A stretch of 21,976 nucleotides of DNA from Piscirickettsiaceae bacterium (GTDB taxonomy: Bacteria > Pseudomonadota > Gammaproteobacteria > Nitrosococcales > Methylophagaceae). Location of the stretch: the NCBI GenBank assembly GCA_018646825.1, contig JABGUA010000209.1:1-21976 (forward strand), given 5' to 3'. The notes below the pieces were generated by a model. It made no database searches. It saw only the letters and a program-made list of their open reading frames with translations, and was not told the origin of the DNA. This document shows, piece after piece, positions 1-7,314 of this stretch. Positions within the stretch are counted from its first letter, which is position 1; each line of letters opens with the position of its first letter. A program made the translations under genes and the position numbers.

Positions 1-93
1 ATATATGTGACGACTTTTGCCAATGAGACTTCATTAACTAAGTAAGCACTATCGCTTAAAAGATAATAATATGGTTATATTGGTACTTATGAA

Positions 94-543
94 ATGACAA
101 AATATAGCCGAATGATCGCGTTGTTCTTTGTCTGTGTTTCTTTATTGTCATGTGAATCCTCAGCGGGTTTAAAACCCTTTAGCAGTGATGGGTGCTCATT
201 GTTCCCAGATTCAGATCAGTTAACACAAATGGATTGGTGTTCATGTTGTTTTGAGCACGATAAGGCCTATTGGCGATGAGGGACGGAGGCTGAACGTATT
301 ATTGCTGATCAACAATTGAAGCAATGCGTTATTGATAAAACCAATAACCTCACACTAGCAGATGTGATGTATGAAGGCGTCCGCTTTGGAGGCAGTCCGT
401 ATTTTTATACTTGGTACCGTTGGGGTTATGGCTGGGGATATGATCGGAAATATCAGGCTTTGACCTTGACTGAACAAAAGCAGGCCGATCATTTGTTTGA
501 TGCGTATTCGTCATCTAAAGTCGAGCTGAGCTGTACAAATTAA
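94..543 (+). pseudogene. Phospholipase A2-like lipoprotein gene, interrupted by an in-frame TGA
   Basis: One reading frame runs from the ATG at 94 to the TAA at 541-543, broken only by a TGA at 277-279. The N-terminus has a lipoprotein signal: a charged start, a hydrophobic run, then the lipobox LLSC with Cys20. The mature part has a DGCS segment followed by WCSCCFEHDKAYW, which resembles the calcium-loop and CCxxHD active-site pattern of phospholipase A2. After the TGA the same frame continues with GTEAER, IADQQL and a Cys-Val pair, as expected for the rest of this small family. The stop falls where I would expect a glycine, so GGA to TGA is the simplest explanation (inference). The active-site half (61 residues) is separated from the C-terminal half, so an intact enzyme is unlikely without readthrough. 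Enzymatic activity is inferred from the motif only. The ribosome-binding site before the ATG is weak. Confidence 0.6.
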
Positions 544-630
544 TAGCTTACCTTTGAAAGTGTTTCGATAAGTTTTCCTTAAGTCGCTTCGTTGATTATA
601 TGTTCCATCTATCACTGATTGGACTATTCG

Positions 631-1308
631 ATGAAGAACGATACGCAAAATGTTGAGTTGGAATTTACTCACAAATATGATGATGCACATGCGATAAATT
701 ATTTTATTAAACATAATGAAGGTTTTTGGCGAGGCCTTTCTAATCGGCGAGATCATCAGGTAGCACGAAAAGCTCTTAGAATTGCGGGTAAAACGGAGAG
801 TGTACTCGATATACCTTGCGGCACAGGACGGTTTTGGGGCTTGTTAGCAGAAAATACTGATCGTAGGATTCATGCCGTTGATTATAGCCAGGACATGATT
901 GATATAGGCATGAAATGTCGTGACAGCAAGATTGTTGATCGTATTCAGGCTCTTCAAGGTTCAGCATTTGAGTTACCTGTTGAAGCTGGTTTTGTAGACA
1001 CGGTATTTTGTATTCGTTTAATCCATCATATTGGCAGTAGCGAAGATAGAGTTAAGTTGTTAAAGGAATTGGCTAGGATCAGTAGTTCTACGCTGATTAT
1101 TTCTTTGTGGGTTGATGGTAACTTCAAGTCATGGAAACGCAAAAGGCTTGAAGCTAAACGATCTCAACGCAGCTATCAAAACCGTTTTATTATCCCTGCA
1201 GCTACATTTGAAAAAGAAGCAGAGCAGGCTGGCTTTGATGTTAAAACGCACATTGATTTTTTACCTCTGTTTTCAATGTGGCGTACTTATGTGTTAGAAA
1301 AGAAGTAG
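631..1308 (+). CDS. Class I SAM-dependent methyltransferase
   Basis: This protein of about 225 residues has the class I methyltransferase core. The glycine-rich SAM-binding motif I reads VLDIPCGTGRFWGLL near residue 58, followed by an acidic loop with VDYSQDMI for the ribose hydroxyls and a later DTVFCIRLIHHI strand-helix typical of motif IV. It has no signal peptide or membrane segment, so it should be cytoplasmic. The substrate cannot be read from the sequence; the family includes enzymes acting on small molecules, lipids, proteins and quinones. A TTG at 619 in the same frame would add four residues. The ATG at 631 is preferred because it is a standard codon, although neither has a good Shine-Dalgarno sequence. 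It stands alone between a broken lipoprotein gene and ompW, with no operon partner that suggests a role. Confidence 0.75.
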   Translation: MKNDTQNVELEFTHKYDDAHAINYFIKHNEGFWRGLSNRRDHQVARKALRIAGKTESVLDIPCGTGRFWGLLAENTDRRIHAVDYSQDMIDIGMKCRDSKIVDRIQALQGSAFELPVEAGFVDTVFCIRLIHHIGSSEDRVKLLKELARISSSTLIISLWVDGNFKSWKRKRLEAKRSQRSYQNRFIIPAATFEKEAEQAGFDVKTHIDFLPLFSMWRTYVLEKK

Positions 1309-1477
1309 TCATTTCAAAGAGGAGTGTGGCCCTCTAATAGAGCTGTTGCTACTGTTCATGCTCTGTTCACACAAATGCATCGGGTTTTACGAGTAATTAA
1401 TATAAAAAATACGATTTTTCCTAATAGTTCGGCTGCTATATGATGCGGTCTGTTAAACGAACTTGATGGAGAATGAA

Positions 1478-2170
1478 ATGAATAAAACAAAATCTTTGAT
1501 GGCTTTCTCTACTGCAATTGGCTTTTCAGTGGTCTCTTTACCAGTATTAGCTTATGAGGCGGGAGATTGGTTGATTCGTGGCCGTATTATACAAGTGGCA
1601 CCACAAGATAGCAGTGGCAATATCTATGTTAATGGTGGCAGTGGCTTTAATATCATTGGACAAGGTGTCGCAGTCAATTCAGATGTGGTTCCAGAAATAG
1701 ATATCACTTATATGCTTCACAGGAATTGGGGTGTTGAACTTATTTTAGGTTACTCAGAGCATACGGTTCGAGGTAACGAAGGGAACGGGGCTTTGGGTGA
1801 TGTTGCTAATACAAGAGTATTGCCTCCGACAGTAACACTACAATATCACTTTAGGCCTGATGCGGATATTAGACCTTATGTTGGTGCAGGCATTAACTAC
1901 ACCTACTTCTTTGATGAGAGTGTGCCTACAAGCTCGGCTCTGTCGGCGCCTGGAGACAGCGTTAAGTTAGACAGTTCATGGGGGCTTGCGTTGCAAGCGG
2001 GGGTTGATGTCGCGATAGATAAAGATTGGTTCTTTAATCTAGATGTTAAGTACTTAGATATTGATACGCAAGCACACTATTCCGGCATTCTTGACGGTAA
2101 TACAAGGGCGAGAGTTAATGCTGATATAGATCCGCTTGTTTGGGGCATCGGTATTGGCCGACGGTTCTAA
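1478..2170 (+). CDS. ompW: OmpW family outer membrane protein
   Basis: This is a small eight-stranded beta-barrel of about 230 residues in the OmpW/AlkL family, which lets small hydrophobic compounds cross the outer membrane. The signal peptide ends at VLA before YEAGDW. The mature start, with GDWLIRGRIIQVAP, is the classical OmpW beginning. RPYVGAGINYTYFF and the segment SWGLALQAGVDVAIDKDWFF are also family hallmarks. The chain ends GIGRRF, a C-terminal phenylalanine used for outer-membrane assembly. The ATG at 1478 is chosen over the TTG/ATG at 1463/1466 because a GGAG lies about six bases before it and it gives a normal signal peptide. The upstream AT-rich stretch (1395-1442) probably carries the promoter, but no clear -35 element is visible. 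The substrate is unknown. Confidence 0.9.
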   Translation: MNKTKSLMAFSTAIGFSVVSLPVLAYEAGDWLIRGRIIQVAPQDSSGNIYVNGGSGFNIIGQGVAVNSDVVPEIDITYMLHRNWGVELILGYSEHTVRGNEGNGALGDVANTRVLPPTVTLQYHFRPDADIRPYVGAGINYTYFFDESVPTSSALSAPGDSVKLDSSWGLALQAGVDVAIDKDWFFNLDVKYLDIDTQAHYSGILDGNTRARVNADIDPLVWGIGIGRRF

Positions 2171-2184
2171 CTTTTATTAACTTC

Positions 2185-2284
2185 ACTCTCAGCTTGGCAG
2201 TAATAAATAACGGTGATTTACGAGGCAAATAGTCAGTTTTTTCAGTTGATTATTTTAATAAGAACTTAGGTTATTACTGAGAGT
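2185..2284. repeat. Bulged inverted repeat between ompW and the carbonic anhydrase gene
   Basis: The right arm at 2271-2284 (TTATTACTGAGAGT) is the exact reverse complement of the left arm, ACTCTCAG (2185-2192) plus AGTAATAA (2199-2206), once a six-base insert (CTTGGC, 2193-2198) is ignored. The arms are about 65 bases apart. Together they could form a long imperfect stem in RNA or mark a decayed small mobile element. No target-site duplication was identified, so the nature of the repeat is uncertain. Confidence 0.35.
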
Positions 2285-2334
2285 CAGATAGCTGGGTATT
2301 TAGATAGACTACTTTAGATTATTAGGGGGTTTTT

Positions 2335-3189
2335 ATGATTAAAACAACTTTATTATTATCAGCAGTTACGATGGCTTTATCATCTGTTGTTTATGCTGAA
2401 CATGACCATTCTGGTTCCGTTTCAGATGGTGTTATTTCAGAACATCGGGCAAATTTAGCTAAGAACACAGAAGGCAAAGGATTTGGTCCACAGTCTCCAC
2501 GGAATATTGAATCTGTTGTTGGCTAAAATCCGATTAAATTTAACACTGCACCTATTTATACAGCGATGAATTTATGTAATATTCATTTTCATAAAAATGC
2601 AGAACATGCCGGTGGTGAGTTTACAAAGTATGCTGGCAACGGTGATGGTCACGGGCATAACACAGGGTTTTTATATTCTGGTGTTTTGACTGAAAGTGAA
2701 ACCAAGCCAATGTCGGAAGCCGTTTGTGCTGTTGAAGGCGATGGTCTGCAGTCCGGCGACACGATTGAGATTCATTATGTGCACTCATCTGCTCAGATAG
2801 AGCCGGGTCCTACTTTAGGAGCTTGTTTATCAGAATCAATCATGAATCCTCAGTTGCGTGTTGAGGCTCAAGTCTATGCATTAGTAAATGATGACAGTGC
2901 GTTGGATTTTTCTGACTTGACGGCTGTTGGTATGAAAAATGGCTACCACCAAGCAACGGGTATCCCCAATAACACAGGGAAGCCGGTCGTGTATGCAGGT
3001 GCTACAACAGGTCCTAGTTACAATGAGAAAGGGTCACCGTTACAAGTGACTTGGAGTGTGAGACCTGAAGTACTCAAAGTAGATGTGAAGACGGTTAGAG
3101 AATGGTGTAAATCGAATCAGTTTGATGAAGGTGCCGCCCATGCGGTAAGAAACCTTGTCGTTAACCCAGACTTGCTTTCACCTATGTAA
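2335..3189 (+). pseudogene. Delta-class carbonic anhydrase gene, interrupted by an in-frame TAA
   Basis: The frame opens at the ATG at 2335, preceded by a strong TTAGGGGG ribosome-binding site, and ends with the TAA at 3187-3189. A TAA at 2524-2526 interrupts it. The first part has a signal peptide ending VYA before EHDHSG and the stretch GPQSPRNIESVVG. The frame then resumes with NPIKF and continues NLCNIHFHKNAEH, YAGNGDGHGH, TIEIHYVHSS and several cysteines. The His-X-His pair and further histidines match the zinc-binding layout of delta carbonic anhydrases (the CA_like family), periplasmic enzymes that interconvert CO2 and bicarbonate. The stop sits where a glutamine is plausible (CAA to TAA, inferred). 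The catalytic part lies wholly after the stop and would lack its signal peptide if re-initiated at 2566. Apart from the one codon the gene looks intact, so the loss is recent, or it is a sequencing error or a readthrough site. Confidence 0.7.
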
Positions 3190-3221
3190 TTAATCAGTAT
3201 TCCATTTATGGCGTATTAATG

Positions 3222-3254
3222 ACCCAGCTGATGTTTCATAAGTTGGGTTTTTTA
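3222..3254 (+). terminator. Rho-independent terminator after the carbonic anhydrase gene
   Basis: ACCCAGCT at 3222-3229 pairs with AGTTGGGT at 3241-3248 (one G-U pair). A run of six T follows. It lies about 32 bases past the plus-strand stop at 3189, so it ends that transcript before the opposing arsJ. Confidence 0.75.
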
Positions 3255-3304
3255 TTGCATGTAGCTTAGCCTAAGGGTTATTAAGGGGTCGGAGTTGTTT
3301 AAGT

Positions 3305-4507
3305 TTAAGCTACTGTTCTTATTGGTAGTTTAGTTGATAATATGGCAGCGGCTGTAATGAAGATTGATGAGGTAATTAAGCAGCCTACTAGGCCATAATA
3401 TTGGTAGATGAGTCCTGATAATAAGGTTCCGGTTAACCTTCCTCCCGCATTTGCCATGTAATAAAACCCGACGTTCATCGCAACTTTATCGTGTTGTGAC
3501 CAATCAACGATGAGGAAGGAATGGACGGCTGAATTGAGGGCAAAAAAGAGGGCAAAGAGGGCAAGGCCTGCGATCAGAATGTTTTCCGGATGTTGTGTTT
3601 GCGTTAATCCAATTGCAATAAGTAGTGGCACAAATAATAAGACTGAGGCCAATTTATGAGCTGTTCGACCATCGGGAGCGCGGTGTGTTATTTGTTTAAT
3701 TAAGGCGGGTGTGCAGGCTTGAATAATTCCGTAGCCAATAATCCATAGGGCAAAGAAAACACCTATTTGTTGGGTTGGCCAGCCGAGCTGTTGACTGAGA
3801 TAGATTGGTAATGCCACGACAAACCAGATATCCCTAGCACCAAATAAGAAAAATCGAGCAATAGATAACCAGTTAATGGCCGGGGTGTTAGAAAAGAGTT
3901 GTGAGAATTTTGGTTTAAAATGTGTTTTTTCACTCGCTTTTGGTAGCAAATATTGGGTCATGAGCAAGGCGATTAATAGGCCTGAGGCCAATATAATTAA
4001 TGCTTGGCTAAAGCCGTAGAGTGATAAGAGTAAGCCACCTAGAAAGTAGCCAGTACCTTTTAAGGTGTTTTTAGAGCCTGTGAGTGCGGCAACCCATTTG
4101 AATAAGCGCTTCGAGGCGTTGGGGTCATTTAGAGTGAGTTGTTTGATGCTGGCTTTGGCACTCATTTTGTTGAGATCTTTAGCAATACCTGACAAGGCTT
4201 GGGCTGCCATAACGTAGATAACGGTTAAGTATTCGGTTGGTACAGTGAGCATGGCGAGGGCGACAATTTGAAGTGCCATACCGAGTAATAGCGTTTTATT
4301 TAGCCCAATCCAGCTCGCTAACCAGCCACCAAACAAATTGGTGATAATGCCAAATAACTCATAAAACAGGAATAGACTTGCGATTGCTAGAGGAGAATAA
4401 CCGAGTTGGTGAAAGTACAGCACGACCAACATACGGATAGCGCCATCAGTTAGTGTGAAAGCCCAATAAGCCCCAGTTATGACGGCATAATTCCGTAGAT
4501 TAGTCAT
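3305..4507 (-). CDS. arsJ: ArsJ, organoarsenical (1-arseno-3-phosphoglycerate) efflux MFS transporter
   Basis: This 400-residue major facilitator protein has about twelve hydrophobic segments. The N-terminus ITGAYWAFTLTDGAIRMLVV and the segment FLFYELFGIITNLFGGW are characteristic of ArsJ. Other internal marks are GIAKDLNKMSAKASIK and WVAALTGSKNTLKG. ArsJ exports 1-arseno-3-phosphoglycerate, which GAPDH makes from arsenate and glyceraldehyde-3-phosphate, so it gives resistance to arsenate without reducing it. The assignment is reinforced by position: it starts six bases after the stop of a GAPDH gene that follows an ArsR repressor, which is the established arsR-gapdh-arsJ layout. Translation is probably coupled to the upstream gene, since its own ribosome-binding site is weak (AAAGAT). 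It should lie in the inner membrane and be induced by arsenic through ArsR. Confidence 0.93.
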   Translation of the reverse strand: MTNLRNYAVITGAYWAFTLTDGAIRMLVVLYFHQLGYSPLAIASLFLFYELFGIITNLFGGWLASWIGLNKTLLLGMALQIVALAMLTVPTEYLTVIYVMAAQALSGIAKDLNKMSAKASIKQLTLNDPNASKRLFKWVAALTGSKNTLKGTGYFLGGLLLSLYGFSQALIILASGLLIALLMTQYLLPKASEKTHFKPKFSQLFSNTPAINWLSIARFFLFGARDIWFVVALPIYLSQQLGWPTQQIGVFFALWIIGYGIIQACTPALIKQITHRAPDGRTAHKLASVLLFVPLLIAIGLTQTQHPENILIAGLALFALFFALNSAVHSFLIVDWSQHDKVAMNVGFYYMANAGGRLTGTLLSGLIYQYYGLVGCLITSSIFITAAAILSTKLPIRTVA

Positions 4508-4513
4508 CTATCT

Positions 4514-5527
4514 TTAGAATTGTTTTGCCATCATTTCGGCGATGTTGATTAGTCGATTTACATAACCCCATTCATTGTCATACCATGCGAGAATTTTGAC
4601 TTGGGTGTTGTTAATTACCATGGTGGATGGCGCATCGACAATACTTGAACGAGGATCATTGGTGTAATCGGCAGAAACCAAGGGTCTTGTTTCGTAGCCC
4701 AGTATGTCGGTCAAGTTAGTTTGTGAGGCGGTTTTGAAAAGTTGATTAATTTCATCTGCATTTGTCTCACGTGCTGCTTCAAATACAAAATCAGTCAACG
4801 AGCCGTTGAGTAAGGGCACACGGACGGCATAGCCATTTAGCTTACCAAGGAGTTCAGGGAAAATGGTGGTAATGGCTTTCGCTGAGCCGGTTGTTGTCGG
4901 GATAAGTGATTGGCCGCTGGCTCTGGCACGTCGGAGATCTTTATGTCCTTTGTCGACGATAGTTTGAGTATTGGTGATATTGTGAATGGTGGTCATGGAA
5001 CCATGTTTAATGCCAATATTTTCATGCATGACTTTGACCAAAGGTGCTAAGCAATTGGTAGTGCATGAGGCGGCGGTGACGATATGATGCTGGGTAGAAT
5101 CATAAAGATGATGGTTTACGCCATAGACAATATTGAGGGCCGGTTCTGGTGCAGGAGCTGAGACTAAGACCTTTTTGACGCCGTGATCGAAATAGGTCTG
5201 AAGTTGTTGTTGTGTTTTAAATTGGCCAGTACATTCGAGAACTAAATCGATGCCTAATTCTCCCCAATCGATATCATCAGGATTGGTTTTTTGGCTGAAA
5301 GACAGGGTTTTATCGCCGATGATGATGTTGTTAATCGTGCTCGAAATGGTTTTGTCTTGACCCCATTGGCCATGTACGGAATCGAACTGGAGTAGATGGG
5401 CATGGCATTCGGCATCACCATTGATCTCATTGATATGAACGAATTCTAATTGCTCACTATCCCAACCGGCTCTGAGTGCCAGTTTTCCCATACGACCAAA
5501 GCCGTTAATTGCGACGCGTATTGTCAT
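4514..5527 (-). CDS. gapdh: ArsJ-associated glyceraldehyde-3-phosphate dehydrogenase
   Basis: This 337-residue type I GAPDH has an N-terminal Rossmann domain starting INGFGRMGKLALRAG, the catalytic motif ASCTTNC with Cys155, and the partner His182 in TTIHNITNTQ. It also carries the family segment KDLRRARASGQSLIPTTTG and the C-terminal WYDNEWGYVNR. In arsJ operons this enzyme uses arsenate in place of phosphate and makes the unstable 1-arseno-3-phosphoglycerate that ArsJ expels. Features such as FVHINEI and LLQFDSVHGQW resemble the ars-linked branch more than the glycolytic one. The gene starts 19 bases after arsR with a good AAGGA ribosome-binding site, and arsJ follows six bases later. The operon should therefore be co-transcribed from the arsR promoter. 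A housekeeping glycolytic role cannot be excluded from sequence alone, but the context argues against it. Confidence 0.92.
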   Translation of the reverse strand: MTIRVAINGFGRMGKLALRAGWDSEQLEFVHINEINGDAECHAHLLQFDSVHGQWGQDKTISSTINNIIIGDKTLSFSQKTNPDDIDWGELGIDLVLECTGQFKTQQQLQTYFDHGVKKVLVSAPAPEPALNIVYGVNHHLYDSTQHHIVTAASCTTNCLAPLVKVMHENIGIKHGSMTTIHNITNTQTIVDKGHKDLRRARASGQSLIPTTTGSAKAITTIFPELLGKLNGYAVRVPLLNGSLTDFVFEAARETNADEINQLFKTASQTNLTDILGYETRPLVSADYTNDPRSSIVDAPSTMVINNTQVKILAWYDNEWGYVNRLINIAEMMAKQF

Positions 5528-5546
5528 TTTTTGTCCTTGATGTTTT

Positions 5547-5897
5547 TTAGCAGCAGACTTGGTTAGGCCTATCTGACATAGTGCTGATTGCTTGTGTATC
5601 GTCTTTATATGGTGTTGAATCCATTATGCCGTTAGCGGTGGTTTGGATGACATCAAGAGCCCAATTGGGGAGGGCATCATTGATGCGGTAATAGACCCAG
5701 AGGCCTTGCTTACGGGCAAGTAGAATGCCTGCTTCTTTGAGTTGGGCGAGATGTCTTGATATAACAGGCTGGGCCAAATCTAAGGCGTGAGTGAGTTCAC
5801 AAACACAAAGCTCATCCATTTTCAGAATGAGCAGAGCTGCTCTTAACCGCATTGGGTGAGAAAGGGCTGAGTAGAAATCACCTGCTTGTATATCCAT
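5547..5897 (-). CDS. arsR: ArsR family arsenic-responsive transcriptional repressor
   Basis: This 116-residue winged-helix repressor is the first gene of the arsenic operon. The trivalent-arsenic site is visible as ELCVCEL (Cys31, Cys33). It is followed by the helix-turn-helix AQPVISRHLAQLKEAGIL and the wing ARKQGLWVYYRI. Two further cysteines end the chain (QVCC) and could add metal ligands, though that is inference. ArsR proteins sit on the operon promoter and leave when As(III) or Sb(III) binds the cysteines. Here an inverted repeat overlaps the expected transcription start just upstream. Because the sensor needs As(III), and the ArsJ route handles As(V), some arsenate reduction elsewhere in the cell is implied. 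The ATG at 5897 gives a normal family N-terminus (MDIQAGDFYSALSHPMRLR). Confidence 0.93.
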   Translation of the reverse strand: MDIQAGDFYSALSHPMRLRAALLILKMDELCVCELTHALDLAQPVISRHLAQLKEAGILLARKQGLWVYYRINDALPNWALDVIQTTANGIMDSTPYKDDTQAISTMSDRPNQVCC

Positions 5898-5915
5898 AGA
5901 TTAAGACCTAGTGAC

Positions 5916-5938
5916 ATATCAAAATTGATATATATCAA
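5916..5938. promoter_or_regulatory. Candidate ArsR operator (overlapping inverted repeats)
   Basis: TTGATATATATCAA at 5925-5938 is a perfect 14-base palindrome. ATATCAA at 5916-5922 also pairs with TTGATAT at 5925-5931 across two bases, so three related half-sites are stacked. The site covers the predicted transcription start of arsR, the position expected for a repressor. Binding by ArsR is inferred. Confidence 0.6.
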
Positions 5939-5940
5939 AA

Positions 5941-5969
5941 AGTATATGTATAGTTTTGATTTAGGTCAA
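5941..5969 (-). promoter_or_regulatory. Sigma-70 promoter of the arsR-gapdh-arsJ operon
   Basis: On the minus strand the -35 box TTGACC (5969-5964) is followed after exactly 17 bases by the -10 box TATACT (5946-5941). Transcription should start near 5934, inside the palindromic operator and about 35 bases before the arsR start codon. Confidence 0.7.
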
Positions 5970-5987
5970 GCTTGTGATGATAGATAT

Positions 5988-6017
5988 AAAAAAGCCCACG
6001 ATGAAGTGGGCTTTTTC
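5988..6017 (-). terminator. Rho-independent terminator after the SH3/anchor protein gene
   Basis: GCCCAC (5994-5999) and GTGGGC (6006-6011) form a stem with a six-base loop, flanked by A5-6 and T5 tracts that extend the pairing. Read on the minus strand it has a U tract and lies about 30 bases past the stop at 6045. It separates that gene from the arsR promoter. Its symmetry would also permit termination in the other direction. Confidence 0.75.
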
Positions 6018-6044
6018 GAAGGAAATTTGAATGGGTACCAGCTG

Positions 6045-6755
6045 TTAGAAGCTGCCCCAGCTGCTTTTCTTTTGGAGACGCAGTTTAGGTAAGATTAGGC
6101 CGAGAATAATGCCACCCAATAAAACAGCTGCACCGATAAGAAACCAGTTTTTTGCTTCGCTGTCTTTGAGTGCATTATTTTCTAATATGAGCGATTGCAT
6201 TTTGTGGTCTGTTTGCTGAATTTTCCCTTTCAGTTGTCTGTTTTCATTGTCTAATGCAACGGCATTTGATGCGGTTCTTTTTAAATCATCGAGTTCTTTT
6301 TTCAGCCGTTGTGACGTTTCTTTTAAAGTCATGTTTTGGCTGCCAGCACTGCTGTTTTGTGATGATAGGCTTTGAATTTCTTCTTTGGCCTTCGCTAACT
6401 CTAGTTCGAGATTAGCTGCTTTTTGCTCACTGCTGGCAACACGGTTACGAGCACTGGGGGTATTGGTTAGATACCGGGTTAAAACCCAGCCCTCTGCTCC
6501 GCTAGGGGTACGGACTTTTGAATAACCCGAGTCAGCGGTTTCTATAATGCTGAGTTTAGTACCGCTGGTGAGCATTTTCTTGATAGCGAATTTGACGCCT
6601 TGGCCATTACGCATCGTTATTTCTAGCTGATCTGAAACATAGCGGGTTGTTGCTGCCAAGCTGCTTAGTGGGATACTCAATATGAGACTCAGAAGAATAG
6701 GGGTAATTAGTTTTTTCACAGGCTTGGTTTCTATGGTTGGGGTAATTTTAATCAT
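6045..6755 (-). CDS. YgiM-like SH3 domain and membrane-anchor protein
   Basis: From the ATG at 6755 this is a 236-residue protein with four visible parts. A signal peptide (KKLITPILLSLILSIPLSSLAA) comes first. A bacterial SH3 domain follows, with TRYVSDQLEITMRNG, LTSGTKLSIIETADSGYSKVRT and GAEGWVLTRYL. Next is a long coiled coil rich in Glu, Lys and Leu. A single C-terminal membrane segment (WFLIGAAVLLGGIILGLILP) and a basic tail end the chain. This is the layout of the SH3-and-anchor family that includes E. coli YgiM, an envelope protein of unclear function; SH3b domains often contact peptidoglycan. A GTG at 6794 would add 13 residues. The ATG is preferred because it places the signal peptide normally, but neither start has a clear ribosome-binding site. 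It has its own terminator and is divergent from the arsC-like gene. Confidence 0.85.
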   Translation of the reverse strand: MIKITPTIETKPVKKLITPILLSLILSIPLSSLAATTRYVSDQLEITMRNGQGVKFAIKKMLTSGTKLSIIETADSGYSKVRTPSGAEGWVLTRYLTNTPSARNRVASSEQKAANLELELAKAKEEIQSLSSQNSSAGSQNMTLKETSQRLKKELDDLKRTASNAVALDNENRQLKGKIQQTDHKMQSLILENNALKDSEAKNWFLIGAAVLLGGIILGLILPKLRLQKKSSWGSF

Positions 6756-6882
6756 TTTATCAGATGCGTCGCGAGAATATTTGATGTGTTTCACAAAATA
6801 ATTCGATGGGGTTGAGATTCACGTGGTTGTCATACTAGGTTGATATGGTATTTGGCTAAGGCATTTCTATTGGAATAAGAAG

Positions 6883-7314
6883 ATGAGTAAAGTTCGCGTA
6901 TTGTTTTTGTCGACGGGCAATACATGTCGTTCTCAAATGGCTGAAGCATGGGCAAAGGAATTAGCCGATGACTTGGTTGATGTGAAATCGGCAGGGATTG
7001 AGGTTCAAGGAATTAATGAGACTACCGTGTCTGTCATGTCTGAGGTTGGTATCGATATGTCAAAGCAAGTGCCAGCACGAGTTAATGTTGAATTATTAGA
7101 GTGGGCGGATTTGATTGTGACGCTCTGTGATAATGTTGAGGAGCAATGTCCTGTGATGAATTTTGACACGTTTAAATTACATCTTCCTTTACGTAACCCT
7201 GCTAAGTTTAAAGGTGGTGATGAGGCAATTTCAGCGGCATTTAGGCAAACGAGAGATAAAGTCAAAAAGCGTGTTGAGTATGTATTAAGTCAGTTACCGC
7301 TTCATAGCTCATGA
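6883..7314 (+). CDS. arsC: ArsC-like (low-molecular-weight phosphatase fold) protein with substituted catalytic residues
   Basis: At 143 residues this matches thioredoxin-coupled arsenate reductases of the S. aureus pI258 ArsC type along its length. The phosphate-binding loop is LSTGNTCRSQMAEAW, and the redox cysteines Cys82 and Cys89 are in TLCDNVEEQCP. In the family the loop begins with the nucleophile Cys10; here residue 10 is Ser, encoded by TCG. The general acid Asp105 of the DPA motif is Asn (LRNPAKF). Cys15, Arg16, Cys82 and Cys89 remain. With both key residues changed, classical arsenate reduction is unlikely, although the reading frame and the rest of the protein look under selection. 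Possible roles are oxyanion binding, redox sensing or an altered chemistry; none is shown. It lies near but outside the ArsR operon, starts behind AGAAG, and its last 13 bases overlap the opposing EAL relic. An annotation pipeline would probably name it arsenate reductase. Confidence 0.8.
   Translation: MSKVRVLFLSTGNTCRSQMAEAWAKELADDLVDVKSAGIEVQGINETTVSVMSEVGIDMSKQVPARVNVELLEWADLIVTLCDNVEEQCPVMNFDTFKLHLPLRNPAKFKGGDEAISAAFRQTRDKVKKRVEYVLSQLPLHSS

Noticed and set aside
277..279. TGA as a selenocysteine codon in the phospholipase-like gene
   Set aside because: The position looks like a glycine site next to the active-site segment, no selenoprotein context or obvious following stem-loop was seen, and TGA is used as a normal stop elsewhere in the window.
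511..756. Minus-strand open frame overlapping the methyltransferase start
   Set aside because: It covers the ends of two plus-strand genes, has no domain and no ribosome-binding site, and is a shadow.
1319..1335. AGAGG/CCTCT hairpin after the methyltransferase considered as a terminator
   Set aside because: A five-base stem without a following T tract.
5886..6092. Plus-strand 68-codon open frame across the arsR promoter
   Set aside because: It runs through the arsR promoter/operator and a terminator hairpin and has no recognisable protein features, so it is a chance frame.
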